The notes: generated by a model not told the origin, from the sequence alone. A stretch of DNA of 64,000 bases from Nonomuraea guangzhouensis (GCF_019396345.1 NZ_JAHKRM010000005.1:186001-250000), one strand, 5' to 3'. Shown: positions 33,355 to 42,419, numbered from the stretch's first letter. A program made the numbers and translations.

Positions 33355-35038
33355 CAGTAGTCCCTCCAACCGCTCCGGGATTACCGCACCGTTCCTGAAC
33401 AGTGAACGTGAGTTGCACTGGCGTGCCCCGAACGGTGTTGGGCGCGCTGGTCTCCCGCGTTCTGGCCGCATCCGGGCCGGGCGCATCGTGTGCGTGGTCC
33501 GGTGTGCGGTGGCGGGTTCCCTCACGCCCGGCAGCACGCCGACCGGCCTGGGCGGTCCGATGCCCCATACGATCGCTCTGGTCGTGTGGGGGCGGTGCCG
33601 TCCGTCGCCGGATCGGGTGCTGCTGGGCGCGTCGTCCTATCGCCACGGCCGCGGCGTCGTGACGGGTGGTCTTACGGTTGTTCGAGGCGAGGGGCTTTTG
33701 CCAGTGTTGAGCTCCCCATTTGGAGGTGTAGGCGGGATCCACAGCGATGATCGCGATGCCGGTCGCCTGGGCCATGCTGGACAGACGGGCGCGAAGTCTG
33801 CCGGTGGGCATGCCGGAGATGAGCTGCCGGAACCGCTTGTTGCGGCCGTGTTTCTCGCGGGTCTTGTCGGCGGTGAAGTCGAGGTCTTCGACGGCGATGG
33901 CGCGCACTCCGCACGCTTGGGCCCAGTGCAGCAGGCGGGTCAGGGCGTGTCGGACCTGGGCGTCGCGGTGGCCGGCGGTGCCGGACAGGTCGTAGCCGAA
34001 GCGGCGCGGGTGGCCGATCGGGTTGCCGTGCATGTCCAGCCGCCAGGCGGCCAGATGATCGGCGTTCATATCGACGCCGATGACTCCGTTGGCGAGGGCG
34101 GCTGCGATCGGGATGGCCTGAGTGACCGGATGCTGCCAGGAGGCGGTCAGATACCAACGGCCGCGTTCCACGTCCAGGTGGATGCGGTAGGCGACGGCCC
34201 GGTTGGCTTGCACCCGGTCGGCCCACTGCTGCCCGCGGTGCGCAAAGCGCACCTTGGCGGCGAGCACATAGCGGCCGTGCTCGGCGTTGGCGTATGCGGC
34301 GAGCGGGGCCGGAAGCTTGATGGACACCTCACCGTCGGGGGTGACGCGGATGGTTTCGTTGCCGTAGCGCTTGCCCGACTCGCCGTCGGTTTGCAGGAAC
34401 CACCGCTCGGCCTGCCACCGCTGCCGCCATTCGCTCTCGGTGAGGTGGGCGGCGGCCAGGTGGTGCCGGGTGCGGGCCAGTTGCTTGCCGCCCCGCACGA
34501 TGTGGACGCGTCCGGCCTGCCAGTCGGCACGTTCGCGCTCCAACTGCCCGGTCAGTACGTGCAGGCGGCGGGTTTTGGCGTGCCACTCCTGCCTGCTTCG
34601 GTAGCCGCCCGGCGCCTTCTTCGAACCCTTGGCGCCGATCGGCTGAGACAGCCGGTGCGTGATCGCCGCGATGCCTGCCTCAAGGAACCGGAGGTGGGCC
34701 AATTGGCAGCGGCGGGCCAGCGCCCACTGGTCATGGCTGGCCCTGGTTATACTGCTCGCCCACCGTGAGGACGACTCGGGTGTCAGCTCTCGCTTGCGCG
34801 TCGCCCACCGCGTCGTGGAGTGCTCCAGCCCATCACGGCAGCGCGCCGCGAGATCCCTCGAGGCCAGCGAGCCCAGATGCGCGCCCACCAGCCTCAGCAC
34901 CTGCTCATCGCGCGCTGTCAGGCCCTTGAGTCGATCCCGGATCGCCACCCCAGACGGCCCGGCAGCCACGAACGGCGCAGCGATCGGCCGCAACGGGTCA
35001 GCCACTCGCGGCCGCCAGCGCCGTGTGGGTGAGCACAT
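33314..35038 (-). CDS. TnpB-related protein (IS200/IS605 OrfB-like, RuvC domain, no zinc finger)
   Basis: Up to 574 residues; GTG at 35005 is another possible start. The N-terminal half has the long-TnpB pattern (ESSSRWASSITRASHDQW, RLHVLTGQLERERADWQ, ERWFLQTDGESGKRYGNETIRV). The RuvC-like core keeps all three acidic positions: Asp323 (GVDMNADHLAAW), Glu384 (IAVEDLDF) and Asp461 (TTRHDAAAVAIGRRA). Where TnpB has a CxxC-CxxC zinc ribbon, this protein reads DPAYTSKWGAQHWQKPL with no Cys. It is the stand-alone actinobacterial group without a TnpA gene. The family's RNA-guided DNA cleavage is possible but unproven here. After the Arg/Pro-rich tail the frame continues into the ECF sigma 5' end, so its native stop may be lost. 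Confidence 0.82.
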   Translation of the reverse strand: MCSPTRRWRPRVADPLRPIAAPFVAAGPSGVAIRDRLKGLTARDEQVLRLVGAHLGSLASRDLAARCRDGLEHSTTRWATRKRELTPESSSRWASSITRASHDQWALARRCQLAHLRFLEAGIAAITHRLSQPIGAKGSKKAPGGYRSRQEWHAKTRRLHVLTGQLERERADWQAGRVHIVRGGKQLARTRHHLAAAHLTESEWRQRWQAERWFLQTDGESGKRYGNETIRVTPDGEVSIKLPAPLAAYANAEHGRYVLAAKVRFAHRGQQWADRVQANRAVAYRIHLDVERGRWYLTASWQHPVTQAIPIAAALANGVIGVDMNADHLAAWRLDMHGNPIGHPRRFGYDLSGTAGHRDAQVRHALTRLLHWAQACGVRAIAVEDLDFTADKTREKHGRNKRFRQLISGMPTGRLRARLSSMAQATGIAIIAVDPAYTSKWGAQHWQKPLASNNRKTTRHDAAAVAIGRRAQQHPIRRRTAPPPHDQSDRMGHRTAQAGRRAAGREGTRHRTPDHAHDAPGPDAARTRETSAPNTVRGTPVQLTFTVQERCGNPGAVGGTTGCGRSSRTIHRAL

Positions 35039-35457
35039 TCACCGGCCGACGACCAGAGCGGAGGGCGCATGAGATCAGTGCAACCACGACAGAACCCCAC
35101 CAATACACCGAGATCACCTACACTCCACCTCCAGTCCTTCACCGACGGTGACCGTTAGACTACCGAAATTTGCCCCGCCGGGTAGAACATTTGAGCGATA
35201 CACAGCCGCCGCTCAAACCACGTCCACCCCACTACGACCAGGCACGACCGGCATTGCAAACCTCGACGCCCACCGCGATCAGGCCGATCAAAATCTCTCA
35301 GCCGCAATCGGGAACGCGCCGTCACGCAATCACCGGGAGACCACATAAGACCTCCCCCGCGCGCCCATTCCGTCGCATTCACATGAAGACCGACGCAATG
35401 AGAAGCACACCATGCACACTCGACAGCCAACAGTTCGCAACTCCATCCGGAATCTAG
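35039..35457. other. Gene-free, lower-GC region upstream of the TnpB-related gene, with a hairpin
   Basis: No plausible coding frame is seen in this ~420-bp stretch, and its GC content is clearly lower than that of the flanks. It holds one perfect inverted repeat: TTTGAGCG at 35190-35197 and CGCTCAAA at 35210-35217 with a 12-base loop. A poly-T tract does not follow on either strand, so it is not a classic terminator. It could be a subterminal hairpin of an IS200/IS605-like element or the leader of the TnpB-related gene. Confidence 0.4.
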
Positions 35458-36078
35458 TCAGCCGCCCGGTTTGCGAGCCCAGAACAGGGCGTGCCCACTG
35501 TCCCCTTCCGGGATGAACTCCTCCGAGATGATCTCCAGCCCGGCCTCCCGCAGCCAGGACCGGTAGGTGGCCACATCGGTGTGGCTCCACCACATGGGCG
35601 TGGCGCCGCCGAGCCACCCGTCCTCGGTACCGGTCCATGGTTCCCAGCCTGCGGTGGCCAGGAGCAGACCCGAGGGCCGCAGCCAGGCGGCGATGCGCTC
35701 GATGAGCCGCGGCTGACGTTCCAGTGGCAGGTGGATGAGGGTGTACAGGCAGACGACCGCGTCGAAGGAGGCGTCCGGCAGGTCCAAGGCCGTGGCGTCG
35801 CCCCGGACGAAGGTGGCGGCGGGCACGAGACGGCGAGCCCGTTCGATCTGGACGTCGCTGAGGTCGACGCCCGTCACGCCGTGCCCGGCCGCGGCCAGCG
35901 ACCGGGCGACGGGGACCCCGCAGCCGCAGCCGAGATCCAGCACGGAGGCCCGGGGCGGCAGACGGGAATGGAGCTCTTCGAGCCACGGGGCGTATTCGCC
36001 GTCGTCGTCCTCGTCGCCCCGGTAGAGGTAGGACAGCTCGTTGTAGCCGTGCCGGACCAGGTCGGTTTCCTCGCTCAT
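35458..36078 (-). CDS. Class I SAM-dependent methyltransferase
   Basis: 206 residues. Motif I VLDLGCGCGVPVARSLA, the acidic residue after strand 2 in VTGVDLSD, motif II-like GDATALDLPDASFDAVVCLYTLIHLP, and LRPSGLLLATAG. The C-terminal part (WWSHTDVATYRSWLREAGLEIISEEFI) is that of the ubiquinone/menaquinone-type methyltransferase fold. The acceptor is unknown. It lies 12 bp after the secreted peptidase gene in the same direction and may be co-transcribed with it. Confidence 0.88.
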   Translation of the reverse strand: MSEETDLVRHGYNELSYLYRGDEDDDGEYAPWLEELHSRLPPRASVLDLGCGCGVPVARSLAAAGHGVTGVDLSDVQIERARRLVPAATFVRGDATALDLPDASFDAVVCLYTLIHLPLERQPRLIERIAAWLRPSGLLLATAGWEPWTGTEDGWLGGATPMWWSHTDVATYRSWLREAGLEIISEEFIPEGDSGHALFWARKPGG

Positions 36079-36090
36079 ACGGTTACTAGA

Positions 36091-37896
36091 TCACGTACCA
36101 GGAGACGAGAACGGACGGCCGTCGAAGGTGCCGGAAAGGGCGGGGCGCTCCTGCGCGGTGAACGCCTGCCAGGTCAGCGTGATGTCGTGCGCTCGGCCGT
36201 CGGCGCCGGTCGCGCGTAGCGCGGCGGTGGCCTGGCCGGTCACGCTGAGGCGGATGTCGCCGTCGGCCTGGAGGTCGGTGACGAAGCGGGTCTGGTCCAG
36301 GGTGATGGTGTCGTCGTGGAAGTCGACCCGGCCGCCGCGCAGCCCCGGTTCGGTCTTCAGCCGGGCGTGGAGCAGCGCGTACGGATTGCGCCGGGAGGTG
36401 GCGTCCACGGCCGTGGCGAAGACCGCCGAGACGGTACGCCGCTCGGACTCCCTCAATCCAGTGGCCGGGATCGCGGTGACATCTGCCGAAGATCGCGGGA
36501 ATGCTCCGGCCGCGCGATAGTTCTCCGCATCGCACCGCAGGTCAGGGACCCGATGGGCGGGGTCGGACAGGAAGGCGCGCAGCCCCGTACGCACGCACTC
36601 GCCGACCGGCCCGCCGCCCCAGGCGAGGCTGTGCCCGCCATAGCGGACCCGGACGACCTTGGCGTTCGGGAAGGTACGCAGGGCGCGGGCGACCTCGGCG
36701 GGGCTCTGGGTGTCGAAGTCGCCGCCGACCACCAGCACCGGTACGGCCGGGCGCGTGGCCCGCGGCGGGACCGGAGGGTTGTCGCGCGGCGTGGGCCAGT
36801 TCACGCAGAACTCCAGGGCCGCCGCGCCGGTCACGCCCATGTCGGCGGGGGTGAAGGGCGCGAGGGGGCGTTCCTCGCGGAAATAGCGTTCGATCTGGCG
36901 CTCGCGCTCGGCCGCAGTGGCGTCCCGGTCGAAGGGGAACGAGCCGTCGCCGCAGCGGTGAGCCAGGTAGCCCGCCCATTCGGCGCCCTCGACGGGCTGC
37001 TGGGGGCTCCCGCTCACCACGCGGGCCAGCCGTCGCAGCGGTGCCGGGTCGCCCCGCAGGTAAGCGGTGGCGGCGGCGCTCGACTCCCGGCCGAACACCG
37101 GCTGCTGCACGTTGCGCACGACGGCGATGAGCGAGCCGATCGGCAGTTCGGCATCGGGCTCGGCCCGCAGGTGGGCCACCAGGCGGGTCCAGGTGCCGCT
37201 CGCGTCTCCCGGCAGCGCACGGCAGGCGCGGGACCGCTCGCAGACCAGGTCGAGCCGGTCGAGGCGGCTCCGCATCGGCCAGAGCGCGTACCCGTCGGGT
37301 GCGGTGATCGTGGTGCTGTCGAGGAAGGCGGCGGACAGGCTCTCGGGGTAACGGGTCGCGTACGCCTGGGCGTACAGGGTGCCGTACGAGTTGCCGTAGA
37401 AGGTGATCTCCGGCACGCCGAGCGCCCGCCGGACCGCGTTCATGTCGGCCACCACCTGGTCGGCGGTGAAGTACTGGGCGCGGGGGCCGAGCTGTCGCGC
37501 GCACGCGGTGATCGTGTCCGGGGCCATCAGGTTGAGGCCGGGGCACAGCAGCGGCGACGACTTGCCCAGCCCGCGCGGTTCGACGACGAGCAGGTTCTGC
37601 CGGTCGAGCACGGGGCCGAGTGTCTGCTGGATGATCGGGATCTGCGGCAGCGCGGGAAGGGGCCCGCCGGGATTGGCGAGGATCGTGCCCTTCGCGCCGG
37701 CCTTCGCGGGCAGCCAGGCGAAGGAGACGGTGATGCGCTCGGAGGACGGGTCGTTCCAGTTCAGCGGCACCGATACCGTGCCGTCGCAGCGGCTGACCGC
37801 CGTGGCGCACTCGTGCACGGGATCGGCGAAGGCGGGGATGGCGGGCAAGGCGGCCGTTGCCAGCGCGATGCCTACCACTAACGCTCTGAAATCCAT
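36091..37896 (-). CDS. Secreted alpha/beta-hydrolase, S33 tripeptidyl-aminopeptidase type
   Basis: 601 residues with a cleavable signal peptide (~1-24, ending IPAFA). Catalytic triad: Ser170 in FYGNSYGT, Asp405 in GGDFDTQSP and His422 in RYGGHSLAW. ANPGGPLPALP is the HGGPG-like oxyanion element. The TAP-like C-terminal domain precedes a roughly 130-residue extension (DVTAIPATGL ... GTFDGRPFSSP). Such enzymes clip short peptides from the N-terminus outside the cell. It is followed by the methyltransferase gene and stands 71 bp downstream of the MFS gene, so it probably has its own promoter. Confidence 0.87.
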   Translation of the reverse strand: MDFRALVVGIALATAALPAIPAFADPVHECATAVSRCDGTVSVPLNWNDPSSERITVSFAWLPAKAGAKGTILANPGGPLPALPQIPIIQQTLGPVLDRQNLLVVEPRGLGKSSPLLCPGLNLMAPDTITACARQLGPRAQYFTADQVVADMNAVRRALGVPEITFYGNSYGTLYAQAYATRYPESLSAAFLDSTTITAPDGYALWPMRSRLDRLDLVCERSRACRALPGDASGTWTRLVAHLRAEPDAELPIGSLIAVVRNVQQPVFGRESSAAATAYLRGDPAPLRRLARVVSGSPQQPVEGAEWAGYLAHRCGDGSFPFDRDATAAERERQIERYFREERPLAPFTPADMGVTGAAALEFCVNWPTPRDNPPVPPRATRPAVPVLVVGGDFDTQSPAEVARALRTFPNAKVVRVRYGGHSLAWGGGPVGECVRTGLRAFLSDPAHRVPDLRCDAENYRAAGAFPRSSADVTAIPATGLRESERRTVSAVFATAVDATSRRNPYALLHARLKTEPGLRGGRVDFHDDTITLDQTRFVTDLQADGDIRLSVTGQATAALRATGADGRAHDITLTWQAFTAQERPALSGTFDGRPFSSPGT

Positions 37897-37967
37897 CAGT
37901 CCAGCATCATCATCAGCCGATAGGTATTCTTCCGCCCTTCGTACGATTTCCGGCTGGGAGCAGGATC

Positions 37968-39347
37968 CTAGTCACTACTCCGCGCCGGGACCGGCGTCGT
38001 GGAAGAGCCGGTTCGGGGCAGCAGGGACGCCGGTAGCAGGGCGAGGGCGGCCAGAGCGGCCAGGACCAGCAGGGCGGGCCCCATCGCGGTGGCGGGCGAG
38101 CTGATCAGCATGACGCTGGTGGCGACGGCGATGCCGAGGGTCGGGCCGATGTTCATGGCGGTCTGCTTGAGCCCGCCGACGACTCCGGCGTACCCGGGCG
38201 GCGCGTCGCCGACGACGGTGCCGGTGGCGGTGACCATGACGGTGGCGAACCCCGCGCCGAGCACCGCGAAGCTCACACCGGTCGCCACCGACACGCCGGC
38301 CGGACCGAGCCGGGACAGGGCCGCGATGCCCAGGACGAGCAGGACCGTACCGGCGATCGCGGTGTGGCGCGGGCCGAAGCGGCGCAGCGCGGCGGCGGCG
38401 ACGGGCGCGCCGGCGACCATGAGCGCGGTCATCGGAAGGACCAGCAGGCCGCCGGCGAGCGGATCCAGCCCGAGCGTGTCCTGGAGATAGAACGTGGCCA
38501 CGAACAACGCGCCGAACAGGCCGGCGGTGACCAGGAGCAGGATCGCCATCGACGCGGTCACCGGTAAGGACCGGGCCACGGCGGGCGGCACGATCGGCTG
38601 CGTGCCGCGGCGTTCGCGTACGACGAGTGCGGCGGCGCCGGCCGCGGTGGCGGCGAGTTCGAGCAGCGTCGGCGCGGTCCATCCGCGGGCCGGCAGGGCG
38701 ACCAGAGTGTGCACCAGGAGTGCGAGCGTGCCCGCGAGCAGCGCCGCTCCGGTGAGGTCGAGCCGCTGGGATCCGGTGCGGTCCGGCGCCGGTACCCGTA
38801 CGGCGAGGGTGAGCGCGGCGATCGCCAGGGCGATGGGGATGTTGACCACGAACACCGCCCGCCAGCCCAGGTTGGTGACGAGAACGCCGCCGAGCAGCGG
38901 GCCGGTCGCCGCGGCCACGCCGATGGCGCTGGTACGAACCGCGATGGCCCGGCCGAGCCGTTCGGCCGGGTAGGCCAGCCGCAGCAGGGCGAGCGTGGCT
39001 GGCTGCAGGAGCGCGCCGAACACGCCCTGCACGGCCCGCAGCGCGATCACCCAGCCGACTCCGGGTGCCAGCGCGATGCCGGCCGACGCGGCGGCGAAGC
39101 CGAGCACGCCGGCGAACAGCAGGCGCCGGTGCCCGTACCGGTCGCCGAGGCGGCCGGCGATGACGAGCAGCGCGGCCACCGCGAGCAGGTAGGCGGTGTT
39201 GGTCCACTGGACCTGCGCGATGCTCGCGCCCAGGCCGCGTTGCAGGCTGGGCTGCGCCACGATCAGGACCGTGCCGTCCAGCGCGACGATCATCGCGCCG
39301 CCCACGCTGGCCAGGAGCGCCAGGCGATGCCGTACGGACGCGGTCAC
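37968..39347 (-). CDS. MFS transporter, DHA2 (14-TM) drug-efflux type
   Basis: 459 residues with about fourteen hydrophobic segments. Markers: GGAMIVALDGTVLIVAQPSLQRGL (motif D1), AGRLGDRYGHRRLLFAGV (motif A), RAVQGVFGALLQPATLALLR (motif B) and GPLLGGVLVTNLGWRAVFVVNIPIALAIA (motif C). These mark a proton-driven multidrug exporter of the EmrB/QacA class. The GTG start overlaps the TetR stop (GTGA), so the repressor and exporter are translated from one transcript, controlled by the paired operator at 39973-40009. Confidence 0.92.
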   Translation of the reverse strand: MTASVRHRLALLASVGGAMIVALDGTVLIVAQPSLQRGLGASIAQVQWTNTAYLLAVAALLVIAGRLGDRYGHRRLLFAGVLGFAAASAGIALAPGVGWVIALRAVQGVFGALLQPATLALLRLAYPAERLGRAIAVRTSAIGVAAATGPLLGGVLVTNLGWRAVFVVNIPIALAIAALTLAVRVPAPDRTGSQRLDLTGAALLAGTLALLVHTLVALPARGWTAPTLLELAATAAGAAALVVRERRGTQPIVPPAVARSLPVTASMAILLLVTAGLFGALFVATFYLQDTLGLDPLAGGLLVLPMTALMVAGAPVAAAALRRFGPRHTAIAGTVLLVLGIAALSRLGPAGVSVATGVSFAVLGAGFATVMVTATGTVVGDAPPGYAGVVGGLKQTAMNIGPTLGIAVATSVMLISSPATAMGPALLVLAALAALALLPASLLPRTGSSTTPVPARSSD

Positions 39348-39973
39348 GAGCCCACCGGGCCGAGGTGCGCGTCCAGGGCCGCCGCCACCAGTTCGTCGAG
39401 ACGGTCATCACCAGGCGCGTCGCCCGGTGGCGGGGCGCCGAGGGCGAGCGGCAGGCTGCCCCAGGCCCATAGCTGGGCAATGCCATGCAGGTTCGCCCAG
39501 AGGGTGGCGGCCGTCACTTCCGGTGGCGGCCCAGCCTCGCCGAGAAGGCCCACATGGTCCGACTGGTATCGAGTGACGAGGGCGACGACGTGCTCGAACA
39601 GCGGCAGGGTCGACTCCCGAAGCCGCGGCGGGTCGGCGGAGTGCTGTTCGCTGTCGAGCAGGTCGTGCCGGAACATCAACTCGAACATGCCACGACACTC
39701 CAGCGCGTACCCGACGTACACCCGCGCCAGCGCCCGCAACTGATCGCGTGGCGCCGCCTCGCCGTCGCCCGCCGCCACGAACCGGGCCGTGAGGTCGGCG
39801 AAGCCACGGCGGGCGATCGCGGACAGCAGCGCGTGATGTGTGGGGAAGTAACGGCGCGGGGCTCCGTGCGACACCCCCGCCCGGCGGGCGATCTCCCGCA
39901 GCCCCAGCGAGGCGGCTCCGTCGGTCATCACGAGGTCCACTCCGGCGTCGATCAGCCGGTCTCGAAGATCCAT
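39344..39973 (-). CDS. TetR/AcrR family transcriptional regulator
   Basis: 209 residues. Helix-turn-helix: RLIDAGVDLVMTDGAASLGLREIARRAGVSHGAPRRYFPTHHALLSAI. The ligand-binding half has the TetR_C 33-like features (YALECRGMFELMFR, LWANLHGIAQLWAWG). It heads the operon with the DHA2 exporter. A 13-bp palindrome-like site begins at its own start codon and is mirrored 24 bp upstream, so it very likely represses itself and the exporter until a toxic ligand binds. Confidence 0.92.
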   Translation of the reverse strand: MDLRDRLIDAGVDLVMTDGAASLGLREIARRAGVSHGAPRRYFPTHHALLSAIARRGFADLTARFVAAGDGEAAPRDQLRALARVYVGYALECRGMFELMFRHDLLDSEQHSADPPRLRESTLPLFEHVVALVTRYQSDHVGLLGEAGPPPEVTAATLWANLHGIAQLWAWGSLPLALGAPPPGDAPGDDRLDELVAAALDAHLGPVGS

Positions 39974-40009
39974 AGACAGTGTCTACCAGCCGGGCGTAGA
40001 CACTGTCTA
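39973..40009. promoter_or_regulatory. Paired TetR operator
   Basis: TAGACAGTGTCTA at 39973-39985 and its exact reverse complement TAGACACTGTCTA at 39997-40009 lie 24 bp apart. Each is also a near-palindrome of TAGACA. The first touches the TetR start codon. This is the usual position and shape of a TetR autoregulatory operator. Confidence 0.8.
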
Positions 40010-40129
40010 CGCCCTCGTCTCATACCTCAGAGCTACGCGAAACGTGCACTCTCCGGCGGGAGGCCGACCACAGGGTGGGATCCGTAGCTTCGGTGCCGCA
40101 ACCACCGGCATACGGAAGGACCATCCGCC

Positions 40130-41305
40130 ATGGCATCCCCCCAGCTCATCCGGCGGATCGAGTCGGCGACCCCGCCCGCCCGCGACCGGGCCGTCGACGC
40201 GCTGCGTGCGCTGGCCATCCTGGGGGTGGTGCTCGGCCACTGGCTGGTGACCGCCGTGGTCGTCGGCGACGACGGGACGGTGCGCGTGGCCAGCCCGCTC
40301 AAGGAGCTGCCCCAGCTCGCCCCTGTCTCCTGGGTGTTCCAGACGCTGGCGGTGTTCTTCCTGGTGGGCGGGCAGGTGGGGGCCAAGGGCTACGCCTCCG
40401 CCCGCGCCCGTGGCATGACGTACGGGCAGTGGCTCGGCGGGCGGATGGCCCGGCTGTCCCGGCCGGTCGCCGCCGTGCTGGTGGTGTGGGCCGTGGCGGC
40501 GGTCGCGCTGCTGGCCGCCGGGGTCAGCCTGGAGACCGTGAGCGCGCTGGTCAGGCTGGTGCTGTCGCCGCTGTGGTTCCTGCTGGTCTTCGCGGCGCTG
40601 ACGGTGGTGACGCCGCTGGTCGCCAGGCTGCATCCGCTGTGGCCGTTCGCCGTCGTGCTGCTCGTCGACCTGATCCTGTACGGCCTGGACGGCCCCGCCT
40701 GGCTCGGCCGGATCAACGTGGTGGCCGGCTGGCTGGTCCCGTACTGCCTGGGCGCGGCCTGGGCCCGAGGCGACCTGTACGACCGCAGGACCGGATGGGC
40801 ACTGCTGCTCGGCGGCGCCGCCACCTCGGCCGGGCTCGTCCTGTGGGCCGGATACCCGGCCGCCATGGTCGGGGTGCCCGGTGCCCCGATCTCCAATCTC
40901 GACCCGCCCACCCTGGCGGTCGTCGCCTTCGGGCTGGCCCAGTGCGGGGCGGCTCTGCTGCTGCTCGGTCCGCTGCGGCGGGTCTTGCGCCGTCCGGCCG
41001 TCTGGGCGGCGGTGGCGCTGGTGAACCTGTCAGCGATGACGATCTTCCTGTGGCACCAGACCGCGATGATCGTGGTCACGGTGGCCGGGCTGTTCGTGGG
41101 GGACGCGCTGCCCGGTCTGCACACCGCTCCCGACGGATTCAGGTGGGTGCTGGTCCGGCTGGTCTGGCTGCCGGTGTTCGGGGTTGTCCTGCTGGGGTGC
41201 TGGGCCGTGGTCCGAACGTACGAGCGGGATGTCAGCCGGCCGGCAGACGGAGGACGGCGACAGCGCCGTCGGGGGCGTTGGCCAGGGTCAGGTCGGCGCC
41301 GATGA
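40130..41305 (+). CDS. Membrane acyltransferase, acyltransferase-3 (OafA/WecH-like) family
   Basis: 391 residues with about ten membrane segments. The N-terminal RDRAVDALRALAILGVVLGHWLVT matches the family start (RxxRxDxLRAxAIxxVVxxH) with the key His. Further points: FFLVGGQVGAKGYASARARG and MTIFLWHQTAMIVV, which carries a late conserved His. It would acylate a cell-surface glycan or lipid. The start ATG has GGAAGGA upstream. The last 25 or so codons (Arg-rich) overlap the 3' end of the histidine kinase gene on the other strand by 74 bp, so the tail may be recently extended. Confidence 0.85.
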   Translation: MASPQLIRRIESATPPARDRAVDALRALAILGVVLGHWLVTAVVVGDDGTVRVASPLKELPQLAPVSWVFQTLAVFFLVGGQVGAKGYASARARGMTYGQWLGGRMARLSRPVAAVLVVWAVAAVALLAAGVSLETVSALVRLVLSPLWFLLVFAALTVVTPLVARLHPLWPFAVVLLVDLILYGLDGPAWLGRINVVAGWLVPYCLGAAWARGDLYDRRTGWALLLGGAATSAGLVLWAGYPAAMVGVPGAPISNLDPPTLAVVAFGLAQCGAALLLLGPLRRVLRRPAVWAAVALVNLSAMTIFLWHQTAMIVVTVAGLFVGDALPGLHTAPDGFRWVLVRLVWLPVFGVVLLGCWAVVRTYERDVSRPADGGRRQRRRGRWPGSGRRR

Positions 41306-42419
41306 CCTGGGCCTGCCCCAGCGCGATCGTCAGCCCGAGGCCGTGACCGCGACCGCGTTCGGCGGCACCCGTGCGGAAGCGTCTCGGGCCGTCGGCGAGC
41401 AGCTCCGGAGGGAAGCCCGGGCCCCGGTCGCGGACCTCGATCACGTGGTCGTGGACGGTGATCTCCACCGGGGGCGCGCCGTGGCGGTGGGCGTTGAGCA
41501 CGAGGTTGGCGAGGATCCGGTCCAGGCGGCGCGGGTCCGTCTCGGCCACCGGATCCCCCGACGCCAGCACCCGCGCCTCGACCCCCACCCGGGCCGCGGA
41601 CTCCTCGGCCACCTCGGCCAGCGGCACCCGTACCCGCTCGGCGACCTCGGCGCCCGCGTCCAGCCTGGAGACCTCCAGCAGGTCCTCCACCAGCGAGCGC
41701 AGCACCCGCACCCGGTCGCGTACCAGATCGGTGGCCTCGCCCTCCTCCAGCAGTTCGACGACGGTGACCAGGCCCATCAGCGGGGTACGCAGGTCGTGCG
41801 CGACGTCGGCCGTGAAGCGCTGTTCGGCCAGTAGCCGCCGCTGCAGGCCGGCGGCCATGGAGTTGAGTCCGGCGCCGATCTCGGCGATCTCGTCCCGGCC
41901 GCGCGCGTCGGTGCGAGCGGCCAGGTCGCCGTCGGCGATCCGGCGGGCGGTGCGGGCCATGCGCCGCAGCCGCCGGTTCGGGAGTTCGGCGGCCAGGACC
42001 GACAGCGGTACCACCCCGGCCAGGGCGAGCAGCGCGGCCTTGACCATGTCGCGATCCAGCGCGTACAGGCTGAGCAGCTCCGAGCCCATCGAGATCTGTG
42101 CGCTCGCCGCCTCGCGGCCGTCGCCGCCGTACGGCTGGGCGGCCCACATCCACGGCTCGTCCCGGTGGTCGAGCCCGTACCAGGTCACCGTCCGGCCGGG
42201 CCGCAGCTGGGCGGCCAAAGCGTCAGGGAGTTCGTCGACGGCCACCACGTCGGCGGAGGCCAGTGACTTGTCGACGGCCACCTCGGCCCGGGCCTTGCCC
42301 AGGTCCAGGGCGCGCTGCCAGGTCGCCTGGTGCACCAGGAGCCCGACCACGGCGGCGACGACGGTGGCGGCGAGGGTGACGAGGGCGGCGATCTTCCAGC
42401 GCAGCGAAGCCGGATTCAT
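41232..42419 (-). CDS. Sensor histidine kinase (two-component)
   Basis: 395 residues. Two membrane spans (~10-30 and ~133-150) flank a roughly 100-residue outer sensor. HAMP, H-box EQRFTADVAHDLRTPLMGLV, N-box LVLNAHRHG, and G-boxes RDRGPGFP and GRGHGLGLTIA follow. The DLRTPL form of the H-box is a common variant. The ATG at 42419 overlaps the stop of the response regulator (ATGA). It stands immediately downstream of the second MacB-type exporter and probably controls it. Confidence 0.92.
   Translation of the reverse strand: MNPASLRWKIAALVTLAATVVAAVVGLLVHQATWQRALDLGKARAEVAVDKSLASADVVAVDELPDALAAQLRPGRTVTWYGLDHRDEPWMWAAQPYGGDGREAASAQISMGSELLSLYALDRDMVKAALLALAGVVPLSVLAAELPNRRLRRMARTARRIADGDLAARTDARGRDEIAEIGAGLNSMAAGLQRRLLAEQRFTADVAHDLRTPLMGLVTVVELLEEGEATDLVRDRVRVLRSLVEDLLEVSRLDAGAEVAERVRVPLAEVAEESAARVGVEARVLASGDPVAETDPRRLDRILANLVLNAHRHGAPPVEITVHDHVIEVRDRGPGFPPELLADGPRRFRTGAAERGRGHGLGLTIALGQAQVIGADLTLANAPDGAVAVLRLPAG

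Noticed and set aside
32794..33537. Longer ECF sigma with an extended N-terminus
   Set aside because: The extra residues are basic and low-complexity and overlap the TnpB-related frame; family similarity starts at about 33354.
35155..35430. Cys-rich 91-residue small protein on the minus strand
   Set aside because: No SD, irregular codon use, no recognisable fold, and it lies in the low-GC gene-free patch.
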